Shown here one piece after another: positions 8,916-17,789 of a stretch of 64,000 bases of DNA (positions are counted from its first letter, which is position 1; every line of letters begins with the position of its first letter). A program made the translations under genes and the position numbers. The notes beneath the pieces were generated by a model. That model saw nothing but the letters and a program-made list of their open reading frames with translations. It did not search any database and had not been told where the DNA came from. The stretch covers positions 1 through 64,000 of the forward strand of contig CALWVF010000011.1 in the NCBI GenBank assembly GCA_944384925.1, read 5' to 3'. Source of the stretch: an uncultured Clostridia bacterium. GTDB lineage: Bacteria; Bacillota; Clostridia; Oscillospirales; Acutalibacteraceae.

Positions 8916-9413
8916 ATGAACAATGATTTATTTAGAAAAGAAAGCTTAAACAATATGTCGTCGCCAGAGCAATTAAATGATTATATAAAAGTATCAAATC
9001 CTAGTATATGGCTAATTTTAATTTCTATTTGTATACTGCTGATTTCATTTTTAGTCTGGTGCTTTGCTGGCAATATTCCAACAACTATAGATAACAATGC
9101 TGCTATTATAAATAATCAGATCATTTGTTATCTAGATTCCGATGATGCTTCTAAAGTAAGACCAGGAATGAATGTATCAACAAGCAATGGTTTAAATGGT
9201 GTTGTTGAAAGTATAGATAATATACCATTATCTTCCAACGAAGTATCTAGCCAAATAAAAAGTGATTACATATTTCAATATCTTTGTAAATCTGAATGGA
9301 ATATAAAAGTCACTATATCTATAAGTGATAATAACTCAACAATTAATAATGAACTTATAGAAATTTCTATAATAACCGATACTGTTAAACCAATATCTTT
9401 CCTATTTAATTAG
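8916..9413 (+). CDS. NHLM-type bacteriocin/peptide export adaptor (short HlyD-like protein)
   Basis: A 165-residue protein with one transmembrane helix (around residues 31-51, ending VWCFAGNIPTT). The preceding segment, LNNMSSPEQLNDYIKVSNPSIW, is characteristic of NHLM system secretion proteins (membrane fusion family). The rest is a short extracytoplasmic beta-rich region ending PISFLFN, similar to the family's usual C-terminus. It should link the ABC exporter to the outside. It appears shorter than HlyD-like adaptors with a coiled-coil hairpin; only a lipoyl/barrel-like part fits. AGGAGGG precedes the ATG. It is followed 11 bp later by the C39 peptidase ABC exporter. Confidence 0.75.
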   Translation: MNNDLFRKESLNNMSSPEQLNDYIKVSNPSIWLILISICILLISFLVWCFAGNIPTTIDNNAAIINNQIICYLDSDDASKVRPGMNVSTSNGLNGVVESIDNIPLSSNEVSSQIKSDYIFQYLCKSEWNIKVTISISDNNSTINNELIEISIITDTVKPISFLFN

Positions 9414-9424
9414 GAGGTTAAATT

Positions 9425-11575
9425 ATGTCAAAGAATTATGTAAAAGTACCTATAATTATGCAGATGGAAGCTTTAGAATGTGGCGCAGCTTGTCTTGCAA
9501 TGATATTAGCATATTATGGAAAATGGATACCTTTAGAGGAAATTAGAAGCACTTGTGGAATATCTAGAGATGGAAGTAGCGCTAAAAATATAATTCGAGC
9601 TGCAAAATCATATGGATTAATAGCCAAAGGCTATAAAACTAGCATAGAACAACTAAAAACGTATAAATTTCCATGCATTTTGTTTTGGGAATTTAATCAT
9701 TTTGTAGTGTTAAATGGATTCAAAAAAAATTGTGCCATTATTAATGATCCTGCAAGAGGAACTGTTTCTATAAGTATGGACCAATTTAATAATTCCTTCA
9801 CAGGAGTATGCTTAAAATTTGAACCAGGGGAAAATTTTAAAGCTGAAGGAAAACCAAAAAGTGTGGTTGACTTTGCTAAATCTAAGTTAAAAGGCACTCT
9901 AACACCATTTATTTTTATTACAACTACAGGATTAATAACAACTATTATTGGTATTTTAAACCCTATATTTAGTAGAATCTTTTTAGATAGAATTTTAGCT
10001 CAAGAAAGCTATAATTGGCTATATTTTCTTATAGGGACTATGTCTATCATTGCATTTATACAGATATTAGCTCTCCTTATTCATTCTTTATATATCTTAA
10101 AAATACAAGGTAAACTTGCTATCGTTGCAAATTCTTCATTTATGTGGCACGTTCTACGACTACCTATGGACTTTTTTTCACAAAGGATGGCCGGTGATAT
10201 TGCTTCAAGACAAATATCTAATGAGGATATTGCTTCTACCTTAATAAGCAAATTAGCACCTGTTGTTTTAAATTTTTGTAGTTTAATATTTTATCTTTTT
10301 ATTATGATTAGGTATAGTTTAATTCTCACATTAATTGGAGTTTCAACTATAATTATAAACGTTTTTTTAGCTAACATAATTTCTAGAAGACGTATTAATA
10401 TAACACGAGTACAAATGAGAGATATGGGTAAATTATATAGTGCTACTTTATCTGGAATAGATATGATAGAAACCGTAAAGTCTAGTGGTGCAGAAAATGG
10501 TTTTTTTGAAAAATGGACAGGTTACCAGGCTGCTTTAAATACGTCAACTGTCAAATTTACTAAGTTAAATCAGTACTTAGGGCAACTCCCAAGCTTAATA
10601 CAAAGCATATCTAGTATTGCTATCTTAATATTTGGTGTATTGTTTATAATGCAAGGCAACTTTACTGTTGGTATGCTACTTGCATTCCAAGGTTTTATGT
10701 CTTCATTTATATCTCCTGTAAATTCTCTAATAGATGTTGGACAAAACATTCAAGAAATGCGTACTGCTATGGAACGAATAGATGATGTTTTTAATTACAA
10801 GCCTGATATAGTATATAACAATAACTCTTTAGATGAGAATACACAATACCATAAACTTTCTGGGGCATTAGAAATAAATAACATTACATTTGGCTATTGC
10901 AAATTAGATGAACCTCTTATTGAAAATTTTAGTCTTAAATTAAAGCCTGGAGCAAGGGTTGCTTTTGTAGGAGCATCCGGTTGTGGTAAATCTACTTTAT
11001 CTAAATTAATATCTGGATTATATAAACCTTGGTCTGGAGAAATATTGTTTGATGGAAAACCTATTGAACAGATAACTAGAGAAGTTTTTACTGGTTCTAT
11101 CTCTGTTGTTGATCAAGACATTACTATGTTTGAAGATAGTATTTCTAATAACTTAAAAATGTGGGATAAATCAATCGAAGATTTTGAAATGATTTTATCT
11201 GCAAGGGATGCTCATATTCATGAGGATATTATGGCACGTGATGGAGACTATAGTTATAAAATTCTAGAAGGAGGTAGAAACTTTTCAGGTGGTCAAATGC
11301 AACGTTTAGAAATTGCAAGAGTTCTATCTCAAGACCCTACAATAGTTATATTAGATGAGGCAACTTCTGCATTAGATGCTAAAACAGAGCATGAAGTTGT
11401 GAAATCTATTACTGATAGAGGCATTACTTGTATAATAATTGCACATAGGCTATCAACAATTAGGGATTGTGATGAAATTATTGTTATGGATAATGGAAAA
11501 GTAATTGAAAGAGGTACACACAATGAACTAATGGCTAAAAACGGAGCTTATACTAAATTAATAACAGTTGAATAA
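9425..11575 (+). CDS. NHLM/NHLP-type ABC exporter with C39 peptidase domain (peptidase/permease/ATPase)
   Basis: 716 residues. Residues 1-135 form a C39 cysteine peptidase that cleaves double-glycine-type leaders: Gln13 and Cys19 in MQMEALECGAACL, His92 in NHFVVLNG, Asp108 in NDPARG. A six-helix ABC exporter membrane domain follows, about residues 150-440. The C-terminal ATPase has Walker A GASGCGKSTLSKL, signature FSGGQMQRLEIAR and Walker B IVILDEATSALD. The order peptidase-permease-ATPase and the neighbouring adaptor and second ABC gene match the NHLP export family, which exports peptides made from nitrile-hydratase-like or Nif11-like leaders. No such precursor is present nearby. AGGAGG precedes the ATG at 9425. 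Confidence 0.88.
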   Translation: MSKNYVKVPIIMQMEALECGAACLAMILAYYGKWIPLEEIRSTCGISRDGSSAKNIIRAAKSYGLIAKGYKTSIEQLKTYKFPCILFWEFNHFVVLNGFKKNCAIINDPARGTVSISMDQFNNSFTGVCLKFEPGENFKAEGKPKSVVDFAKSKLKGTLTPFIFITTTGLITTIIGILNPIFSRIFLDRILAQESYNWLYFLIGTMSIIAFIQILALLIHSLYILKIQGKLAIVANSSFMWHVLRLPMDFFSQRMAGDIASRQISNEDIASTLISKLAPVVLNFCSLIFYLFIMIRYSLILTLIGVSTIIINVFLANIISRRRINITRVQMRDMGKLYSATLSGIDMIETVKSSGAENGFFEKWTGYQAALNTSTVKFTKLNQYLGQLPSLIQSISSIAILIFGVLFIMQGNFTVGMLLAFQGFMSSFISPVNSLIDVGQNIQEMRTAMERIDDVFNYKPDIVYNNNSLDENTQYHKLSGALEINNITFGYCKLDEPLIENFSLKLKPGARVAFVGASGCGKSTLSKLISGLYKPWSGEILFDGKPIEQITREVFTGSISVVDQDITMFEDSISNNLKMWDKSIEDFEMILSARDAHIHEDIMARDGDYSYKILEGGRNFSGGQMQRLEIARVLSQDPTIVILDEATSALDAKTEHEVVKSITDRGITCIIIAHRLSTIRDCDEIIVMDNGKVIERGTHNELMAKNGAYTKLITVE

Positions 11576-11594
11576 GATTGGGGGGATAACTAAA

Positions 11595-13796
11595 ATGAGT
11601 TGGTTTGACGAACAAATAAAGGCTAGAATTAAATCAGATGAAGAGAACTTTAAAAACTCATTTTTAAATCTATCTTCGGTAGTAGCTAAAAATTTTAATC
11701 CAAACTCTAATTCTAATAATGATATCAAAACTAAAAATGCTATATATGAAATTCTTAAATACTACAATGTTAAGCCTATAGAAATAGATAATAACATCAA
11801 AGACATAAATCAGTGCCTTGAATTTTTACTCAGACCGTCAGGTATTATGAGAAGAAGCATAAAATTAACAGATAATTGGTATAAGGATAGTGTAGGCCCA
11901 TTGCTTGCACAAACTATAGAAGGCGATGTAATTGCTTTATTGCCTAAAGGATTCTCGGGTTATCAATATTTTGATTATAATAAAAATAAAAGAGTAAAAG
12001 TTACAAAGAAAAATAAAGATTTTATATCACCAGAAGCTATTTGCTTTTATTATCCACTACCTTTAAATGAACTAACTATTAAAGATCTTATAAAGTATAT
12101 GATTAAAAATATTTCTATATCTGATATATTTACAATAACAATTATAACACTTGCTATTTCTGCTATAGGCCTTTTATCTCCAATGATAAATAATATAATA
12201 TTCAGTCAGGTTATTCCCTCCGGCCAAATGTTATTAATTGTGCCCATTACATGTTCTTTAATAGGATTTACCTTATCAAGTACATTCATATCTATATATA
12301 AGACACTAGTTATGGCTAAAATACAATCCAAACTAGATATATCGATTCAATCCGCTTCTATGTCTAGATTATTATCTCTACCAACTGAATTTTTTAAGGA
12401 ATTTAATGCAGGTGAACTTGCTAGCCGTTTGTATTGTATAAACTCTTTGTGTTCCATGATAACCAGCGCTGTTCTATCCTCTGCTTTATCTGCATTATTC
12501 TCTTTAATATATATAGGACAAATTGTTCATTATACACCTTCTCTTGCCGTCCCTGCAATGTCAATTATTATAATTACACTTATAATAACATTTATAACTC
12601 TATTTATACAAATAGAAATTACAAGAAAAAAAATGAAAATAGATTCAAAAATTTCAGGCTTAATATTTTCACTATTCTCGGGAATTCAAAAAATAAAAAT
12701 TGCCGGAGCAGAAAGAAGAGCTTTTATTAAATGGGCAAATATGTACAAAGAGAGTGCTACTCTACAATATAATCCTCCTTTATTGATAAAGTTGAATCCC
12801 GTTATTTCAACAGTAATTACTACTATAGGTACTATTATAATTTTCTATTTTGCTGCAATTTCTCAAGTTAGTGTTGCAGATTATATGACCTTTAATGTTA
12901 CTTATGGTATGGTAAGTGGAGCTATGGGAACATTAATAACTGTTGCTTTAACCTTTGCAAATATCAAGCCAATTATGGAAATGATTGAACCCATATTAAA
13001 AGCAAAACCAGAAATAGGCAATTATAAAAAAGTAGTTACTAAAATGTCTGGAAAAATTGAACTCAACAACATATCTTTTAAATATGAAGAAAGCACTCCA
13101 TTAATTATAGATAACCTAAGTATCAAGGTTGATCCTGGACAGTATATCGCAATTGTAGGAAAAACAGGATCTGGAAAATCTACATTAGTCAGACTAATGC
13201 TTGGATTTGAAAAGCCTCAAAAAGGATATGTATACTATGACGATAAGGATTTAAATAATCTAGATTTAAAATCTGTTAGGCAAAATATAGGTGTTGTAAT
13301 GCAAAACGGTAAGCTTTTCACTGGTGACATCTATTCAAACATTGTTATATCTGCTCCTTGGTTGAGTATTGAAGAAGCTTGGGAAGCTGCCGAAATTGCA
13401 GGTATCGCAGATGATATTAAAAGAATGCCTATGGGAATGTTTACTATGATAGCTGAAGGATATGGAGGAATCTCTGGAGGGCAAAAGCAAAGATTAATGA
13501 TAGCACGTGCTATAGCCTCTAAGCCCAAAATATTAATATTAGATGAAGCAACTTCTGCTTTAGATAATATTACCCAAAAAAAGATATCTGATTCTTTGTC
13601 GAAATTAAAGAGTACAAGAATAGTAATCGCTCATAGATTATCTACTATAAAACAATGTGATAGAATTATAGTAATAGATAAAGGTAAAATTGTCGAAGAT
13701 GGCACATATGATCAATTAATAAATAATAATGGATTCTTTAATGAATTAGTAAAACGTCAACAAATTACAGAAAATAAAACAAAAACTACTTTGTAA
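11595..13796 (+). CDS. NHLM/NHLP-type ABC exporter, permease/ATPase subunit
   Basis: A 733-residue second ABC subunit typical of NHLP systems. The ~150-residue N-terminal region, including SVGPLLAQTIEGDVIALLPKG, lacks the C39 catalytic residues and precedes a six-helix membrane domain from about residue 160. The ATPase follows with Walker A GKTGSGKSTLVRL, signature ISGGQKQRLMIAR, Walker B ILILDEATSALDN and the H-loop IAHRLST. It probably pairs with the preceding subunit as a heterodimer. An upstream TTG at 11568 is in frame and overlaps the previous gene, but GGGGGGA lies 8 bases before the ATG at 11595, which I take as the start. It is the last gene of the operon before a strong hairpin. Confidence 0.88.
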   Translation: MSWFDEQIKARIKSDEENFKNSFLNLSSVVAKNFNPNSNSNNDIKTKNAIYEILKYYNVKPIEIDNNIKDINQCLEFLLRPSGIMRRSIKLTDNWYKDSVGPLLAQTIEGDVIALLPKGFSGYQYFDYNKNKRVKVTKKNKDFISPEAICFYYPLPLNELTIKDLIKYMIKNISISDIFTITIITLAISAIGLLSPMINNIIFSQVIPSGQMLLIVPITCSLIGFTLSSTFISIYKTLVMAKIQSKLDISIQSASMSRLLSLPTEFFKEFNAGELASRLYCINSLCSMITSAVLSSALSALFSLIYIGQIVHYTPSLAVPAMSIIIITLIITFITLFIQIEITRKKMKIDSKISGLIFSLFSGIQKIKIAGAERRAFIKWANMYKESATLQYNPPLLIKLNPVISTVITTIGTIIIFYFAAISQVSVADYMTFNVTYGMVSGAMGTLITVALTFANIKPIMEMIEPILKAKPEIGNYKKVVTKMSGKIELNNISFKYEESTPLIIDNLSIKVDPGQYIAIVGKTGSGKSTLVRLMLGFEKPQKGYVYYDDKDLNNLDLKSVRQNIGVVMQNGKLFTGDIYSNIVISAPWLSIEEAWEAAEIAGIADDIKRMPMGMFTMIAEGYGGISGGQKQRLMIARAIASKPKILILDEATSALDNITQKKISDSLSKLKSTRIVIAHRLSTIKQCDRIIVIDKGKIVEDGTYDQLINNNGFFNELVKRQQITENKTKTTL

Positions 13797-13839
13797 TTTA
13801 AAAATTCTTCTAATCCTTTTGATAAAAGTGCCTTGTATA

Positions 13840-13881
13840 AAAAATTGCTTTATTATATATAAATATAATAAAGCAATTTTT
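13840..13881. terminator. Strong bidirectional terminator
   Basis: An 18-bp uninterrupted stem (around AATTGCTTTATTATA and its complement) with a TATAAA loop and A/T tracts on both sides. It separates the convergent NHLM operon and degV gene. Confidence 0.85.
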
Positions 13882-13905
13882 AACATTAAAATTTTTAAAT
13901 TAATT

Positions 13906-14757
13906 TTATTTATTTAGAAATAGTACTCCGATAGTATTAGGTCCACAATGAGCAGAAATTGTACAACCTGCCCGTGTAATATATATGTTTTTAAATTTAT
14001 ATAGTTTATTTATAGTATTATAAACAATGTTTATTAGTTCTTGCGATATCCCTGAATGTGTAATAAATATTTTTTCAGTATCAACATTACCTACAGATAA
14101 TGCATCTTCTGTATATTTTTCTAAAACTTTTTTTAAGTCTCCACGATACTTTTTACCAACCGACATTTGGCCAACCAAATTGTTAACTTCTATACAAGGT
14201 TTTAATTTTAATAAGTTTGCACCTAGAGCAGCTACACTTGAGCATCTCCCCCCAACCTTTAGAAACTCTAAATTATCGATTATAAATGAAGAATGGACCT
14301 TCTTTGTTAAACACAAAATTTCCTTTTGAATATCCTTTGCCGTAATACCCATTTTAATTCTTTTCCCTGCTTCTAAAACTAAAAGACCCATTCCTGTCGA
14401 CAAATTTTTAGAGTCAACCGGATAAACATTTCCAAGCTCTTTTGCAGCCATACAACAATTTTGATATGACGATGACATTGAGGAGCTAAGATTAATATGT
14501 ATAACTTCATAGCCTTGCTCAACCCAAGGTTTAAAATATTTTATATACTCCCCTACACCTATTGCAGCAGTTTTAGGTAATACCTTTTTCTCACTATATA
14601 GGCGATATATATCATCAGGGAAAATATCTACCAAATCGTGATAATCTTTATTATCTAAAGATACTATAAATGGACAATAATTTACCTCATATTCACTTTT
14701 TAATTCATCTCCTAAATCGCATGTACTATCTGCGCTCAATATTACTTTTTTAGACAT
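13906..14757 (-). CDS. DegV family fatty-acid-binding protein
   Basis: 283 residues matching the DegV/FakB family. The N-terminal motif VILSADSTCDLGDEL begins the first subdomain and NLSSSMSSSYQNC resembles the conserved S-S-x-x-S-x-Y lipid carboxylate-binding loop. The C-terminal part ends in GCTISAHCGPNTIGVLFL, typical of the family. DegV/FakB proteins carry a fatty acid in the cytosol, in some cases for phosphorylation by FakA. No fakA gene is near. It follows pncB by 13 bp with its own GGAGG site, so it is probably the third gene of the NAD-salvage operon, although a functional link is not evident. Confidence 0.88.
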   Translation of the reverse strand: MSKKVILSADSTCDLGDELKSEYEVNYCPFIVSLDNKDYHDLVDIFPDDIYRLYSEKKVLPKTAAIGVGEYIKYFKPWVEQGYEVIHINLSSSMSSSYQNCCMAAKELGNVYPVDSKNLSTGMGLLVLEAGKRIKMGITAKDIQKEILCLTKKVHSSFIIDNLEFLKVGGRCSSVAALGANLLKLKPCIEVNNLVGQMSVGKKYRGDLKKVLEKYTEDALSVGNVDTEKIFITHSGISQELINIVYNTINKLYKFKNIYITRAGCTISAHCGPNTIGVLFLNK

Positions 14758-14770
14758 ACATTTTCCTCCA

Positions 14771-16219
14771 TTAAATATGATTTTTAGAAAACACTTTTCG
14801 TTTTTCTATCCATAATTTTTCTGATAAGTCTACATAATAACTATGTGGATTTTCAAATCTCTTCACTTCATCCCAAAGCATTTCTACTTGCCTTTCACAA
14901 TAGCCTCGTATATCGTTAATGTCCGGTGATTTATAGCATTTTCTCCCAGATTTAAATATTTGCTTTTTTATCTTCTTTGCAACAAAATTTTTTATAGTTT
15001 TCCTTTTCCAAGTATATTGTGGATCAAATATTTCATATGGTTTTGTGTCATCTATTGTCTCATCATATAAGGTTATAACATCAGCCATTGATTTGCCGGA
15101 TTCCTTATCATAAAGTCTCCATAATTCCTTAAAGCAAGGAGTTGTAATTTTAGATACATTTTCACTAATTTTAATCTTAGGTATGATTTCACCATTCTCT
15201 TCAAGTGCACAAAGTTTATAAACACCTCCGAATACAGGGCTTGACGATGATGTTATAAGATTTTCACCTACACCAAAAACATCTACTTTTGTGCCCTGTA
15301 TTATCATATCTCTAATTACATACTCATCAAGAGCATTTGAAGCAAATATTTTACAATCATAAAAACCTTCTTTATCTAAAATATTTCTTACTACTACAGA
15401 TAAATAAGATATATCCCCACTATCTATTCTAACACCCTTTGGCCTAAAACCCTTTGGTATAATTTCTTCTTTAAACACCTTTATAGCATTTTTTATACCA
15501 GATTTAAGTGTATCGTAAGTATCTATTAGCAAAATACATTCACCTGGATATATTCTTGCATACTGTTTAAATGCTTCTAATTCACTATCAAAGCATTGAA
15601 CCCAGCTATGTGCCATTGTTCCTACACATGGAATCCCATATTCTATTTCAGCAAGTGTGCATGATGTCGAAGAACAACCTCCTATATAGGAAGCTCTTGC
15701 CCCTAATAAGGCACCACTATACCCCTGTGCACGCCTTGCTCCAAATTCCATAACACTTCTACCTTTAGCTGCTCTAACAATTCTATTTGCTTTGGTAGCT
15801 ATAAGGCTCTGATGGTTTATATTTAGCAGCAACACAGTTTCAATTATTTGTGCTTGGATTATGGGACCTCTAACAGTAATTATTGGTTCATTAGGAAAAA
15901 TAGGTGTGCCCTCAGGAACTGCCCATACATCACATGAAAATTTAAAGTTTGTTAAATAATCAATAAAGTCATCACTAAAAAGATTTTTTTTTCTTAAAAA
16001 TATTATATCGTCACTAGAAAATTTTAAGTTCTCCAAATAATCAATTACATTTTCTAAACCAGAAAATATAGCAAATCCTCCATTATCTGGATTCTTCCTA
16101 AAAAACATGTCAAAATAAGCAATCTTGTCTCCCATACCACTGTCTAGGTAGCCATTAGACATAGTCAGCTCATAAAAATCAACAAGCATACTAAGCTTAT
16201 CATTTAAACAACCTTGCAT
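14771..16219 (-). CDS. pncB: Nicotinate phosphoribosyltransferase
   Basis: A 482-residue enzyme that makes nicotinate mononucleotide from nicotinate, PRPP and ATP in the Preiss-Handler NAD salvage pathway. Family signatures are MLVDFYELTMSNGYLDSG near the N-terminus, VMEFGARRAQG, GTMAHSWVQ and RIDSGDISYLS. The upstream GTG at 16228 is open but forms part of the AGGTG ribosome-binding site of the ATG at 16219, which is chosen. It lies 16 bp after the nicotinamidase gene, so the two steps (nicotinamide to nicotinate to NaMN) are encoded together. Confidence 0.92.
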   Translation of the reverse strand: MQGCLNDKLSMLVDFYELTMSNGYLDSGMGDKIAYFDMFFRKNPDNGGFAIFSGLENVIDYLENLKFSSDDIIFLRKKNLFSDDFIDYLTNFKFSCDVWAVPEGTPIFPNEPIITVRGPIIQAQIIETVLLLNINHQSLIATKANRIVRAAKGRSVMEFGARRAQGYSGALLGARASYIGGCSSTSCTLAEIEYGIPCVGTMAHSWVQCFDSELEAFKQYARIYPGECILLIDTYDTLKSGIKNAIKVFKEEIIPKGFRPKGVRIDSGDISYLSVVVRNILDKEGFYDCKIFASNALDEYVIRDMIIQGTKVDVFGVGENLITSSSSPVFGGVYKLCALEENGEIIPKIKISENVSKITTPCFKELWRLYDKESGKSMADVITLYDETIDDTKPYEIFDPQYTWKRKTIKNFVAKKIKKQIFKSGRKCYKSPDINDIRGYCERQVEMLWDEVKRFENPHSYYVDLSEKLWIEKRKVFSKNHI

Positions 16220-16235
16220 AATTATCACCTACCAA

Positions 16236-16892
16236 TTAATATTCTACATCTGAAAATATTTCTATTCCATTAACTTCCATATTATATAAAGACATTAAAT
16301 TCGCTAAATCAGAGTTATGAACATTTGAGTCAAAAGTATCTACAAGTGAAATAGGAACAATTATTCTAGATTTTATATTATTCATATTAAAATATGCCTT
16401 TAATGATAATGCAAATTGCTGAATACATATATCTGTACAGTTTCCTACAATTATAAAATTTCTTATTAAATTATTTTCCTTTAACCATTTTTGAAATTTG
16501 GGCTCAATAAACCCATTTGTTGAATTCTTTTTAATAACCTTAAAATCACATATTTTTTTTAATTCGTCTGTAATCTCAGACTCATAAGTGCCTTCAATAC
16601 AATGTTCTGGATATGAATCAAATTCCGGACTTGTTTTTTTATGTGAATCTGCAAAGGCTAGGCATTTCATATTAACTTTATGACAAAACTTTAAAAACTT
16701 AGATATTTTAATGTTTAAATCGTAAACATTTTTACTGCTTAAATTTCCTTCCTTTACAAAACCGTTCACCATGTCTATAATAATAAGTGTAGATATTTTT
16801 ATGTCTATCGACAAAACTTTAAATTTTGGCTTATTGCTAACTATGTTTAACATGTATTCTAAACTTTTAAAAGATTTACCTGATATATTCAA
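16236..16892 (-). CDS. pncA: Nicotinamidase (isochorismatase-like hydrolase)
   Basis: Cysteine hydrolase of the isochorismatase superfamily. The Asp-Lys-Cys triad is visible: Asp in LIIIDMVNGF, Lys in KVIKKNSTNGF and Cys in VGNCTDICIQQF. The segment FADSHKKTSPEFDSYPEHC fits the metal-binding Asp/His loop of PncA. It deamidates nicotinamide and feeds PncB downstream. An ATG at 16925 is in frame, but it lies only 2 bp from the promoter -10 (16928-16933), so it should be at or before the transcription start. AAGGGAG 8 bases before the TTG at 16892 makes that the better start (218 residues). Confidence 0.85.
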   Translation of the reverse strand: MNISGKSFKSLEYMLNIVSNKPKFKVLSIDIKISTLIIIDMVNGFVKEGNLSSKNVYDLNIKISKFLKFCHKVNMKCLAFADSHKKTSPEFDSYPEHCIEGTYESEITDELKKICDFKVIKKNSTNGFIEPKFQKWLKENNLIRNFIIVGNCTDICIQQFALSLKAYFNMNNIKSRIIVPISLVDTFDSNVHNSDLANLMSLYNMEVNGIEIFSDVEY

Positions 16893-16927
16893 ATATAATA
16901 CTCCCTTTAACTTTTCACAATACATAT

Positions 16928-16956
16928 ATTATAGCAATATATTGGTAAAATAACAA
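16928..16956 (-). promoter_or_regulatory. Promoter of pncA-pncB-degV
   Basis: On the minus strand, TTGTTA (16951-16956), 17 bp, TATAAT (16928-16933). Transcription should begin near 16921, which rules out the ATG at 16925 as a normal start for pncA. Confidence 0.65.
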
Positions 16957-17010
16957 TTATTATTTTTAGATATTTAAAATTTAGATAAATAATATTAATA
17001 CATAATTTAA

Positions 17011-17023
17011 AGTATGGTATACT
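17011..17023 (+). promoter_or_regulatory. Extended -10 promoter with overlapping palindrome, upstream of the XRE gene
   Basis: TGGTATACT (17015-17023) is an extended -10 element. It lies within the inverted repeat AGTAT-GGT-ATACT (17011-17023), placed where a regulator such as the downstream XRE protein could bind. No good -35 is visible, as is common with extended -10 promoters. Confidence 0.45.
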
Positions 17024-17041
17024 ATATTAGGAGTGAAGTAT

Positions 17042-17290
17042 ATGAGATTGCGACAGCAAGCTCTCGGTACAAGCAATTTAGTTGGTGCACGAGTAGAAGA
17101 AATTAGAAAAAAGAAAGGTATGAAGCAAAAAGATTTATTAGTAAAACTTCAAATAAACGGTATTGATATGAATGCATCTGGTTTATCAAAATTAGAAGGC
17201 CAAAAAAGGCTTGTAACAGATATCGAACTAGTAGCATTATCAAAAATATTAAATGTATCTATAGAAGAACTTCTTGGTCTAAAACCTTAA
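17042..17290 (+). CDS. Small XRE-family helix-turn-helix regulator
   Basis: An 82-residue single-domain Cro/CI-type DNA-binding protein. It has GARVEEIRKKKGMKQKDLLVKL (helices 1-2), a recognition region around DMNASGLSKLEGQKR and the closing VALSKILNVSIEELLGL. A GTG at 17033 is in frame but is part of the AGGAG ribosome-binding site 8 bases ahead of the ATG at 17042, which is chosen. It is divergent from pncA with about 130 bp between start codons and may control one or both promoters there. Its target is not known. Confidence 0.85.
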   Translation: MRLRQQALGTSNLVGARVEEIRKKKGMKQKDLLVKLQINGIDMNASGLSKLEGQKRLVTDIELVALSKILNVSIEELLGLKP

Positions 17291-17349
17291 TCTACCTATA
17301 TATTTTAATATTTTTATATACAATTTTAATATTTAATGGAGGGAATTTT

Positions 17350-17673
17350 ATGCCTGCAAAATCAAACAATAAAAGCAAATTCTTAATGTATAAGGGTAAA
17401 CCGTTGGTACGATGTGAAGATACATTATATTATGGTAACATTTACGATAAGTATGTTGCAAAACTTCAAATCAAAAGCAAAAAAAAGCTCTGTAATTTAG
17501 ATGTAGCAGATAAAGTTAGTATACAAATCATTGACACTGACCCTAATGTTGATATTAAAAAGAAAATTATAAAAAAGGGAGAAAAAGATGGTCTATACAT
17601 AGCGTTAGATTTAGCCGATACCTGGTTATCGAGAGCATCTAATGAAGGGACTAAACATAATGACGATTTATAA
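17350..17673 (+). CDS. Conserved small protein of unknown function
   Basis: 107 residues, Lys-rich and without membrane segments. The motifs YKGKPLVRCEDTLYYGN, VAKLQI and VADKVSIQIIDTDPN look like a compact beta-rich domain, followed by a Lys-rich helix and GLYIALDLADTWLSRA. I recall similar short proteins in clostridial (Oscillospirales-like) genomes but know no function. GGAGGG precedes the ATG. It is 59 bp downstream of the XRE gene and probably cotranscribed, ending at a strong hairpin. Confidence 0.7.
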   Translation: MPAKSNNKSKFLMYKGKPLVRCEDTLYYGNIYDKYVAKLQIKSKKKLCNLDVADKVSIQIIDTDPNVDIKKKIIKKGEKDGLYIALDLADTWLSRASNEGTKHNDDL

Positions 17674-17719
17674 ACACATCATTAATACTATAATGCTTTA
17701 AGTTTATAGATAAATTTTA

Positions 17720-17761
17720 AAAGCTTTGAAATTCTTAGATTTAACAGAATTTCAAAGCTTT
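17720..17761. terminator. Rho-independent terminator between convergent genes
   Basis: A perfect 16-bp stem AAAGCTTTGAAATTCT / AGAATTTCAAAGCTTT with a 10-base loop and a following T tract (TTTTTATTTT). It ends the XRE/small-protein unit and can also serve galU from the other side. Confidence 0.85.
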
Positions 17762-17789
17762 TTTTATTTTCATTTAAATTTACAATAAA

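Noticed and set aside
16923-16925. ATG as the start of pncA
   Set aside because: It lies next to the promoter -10 and lacks a ribosome-binding site; TTG 16892 has both a leader and AAGGGAG.
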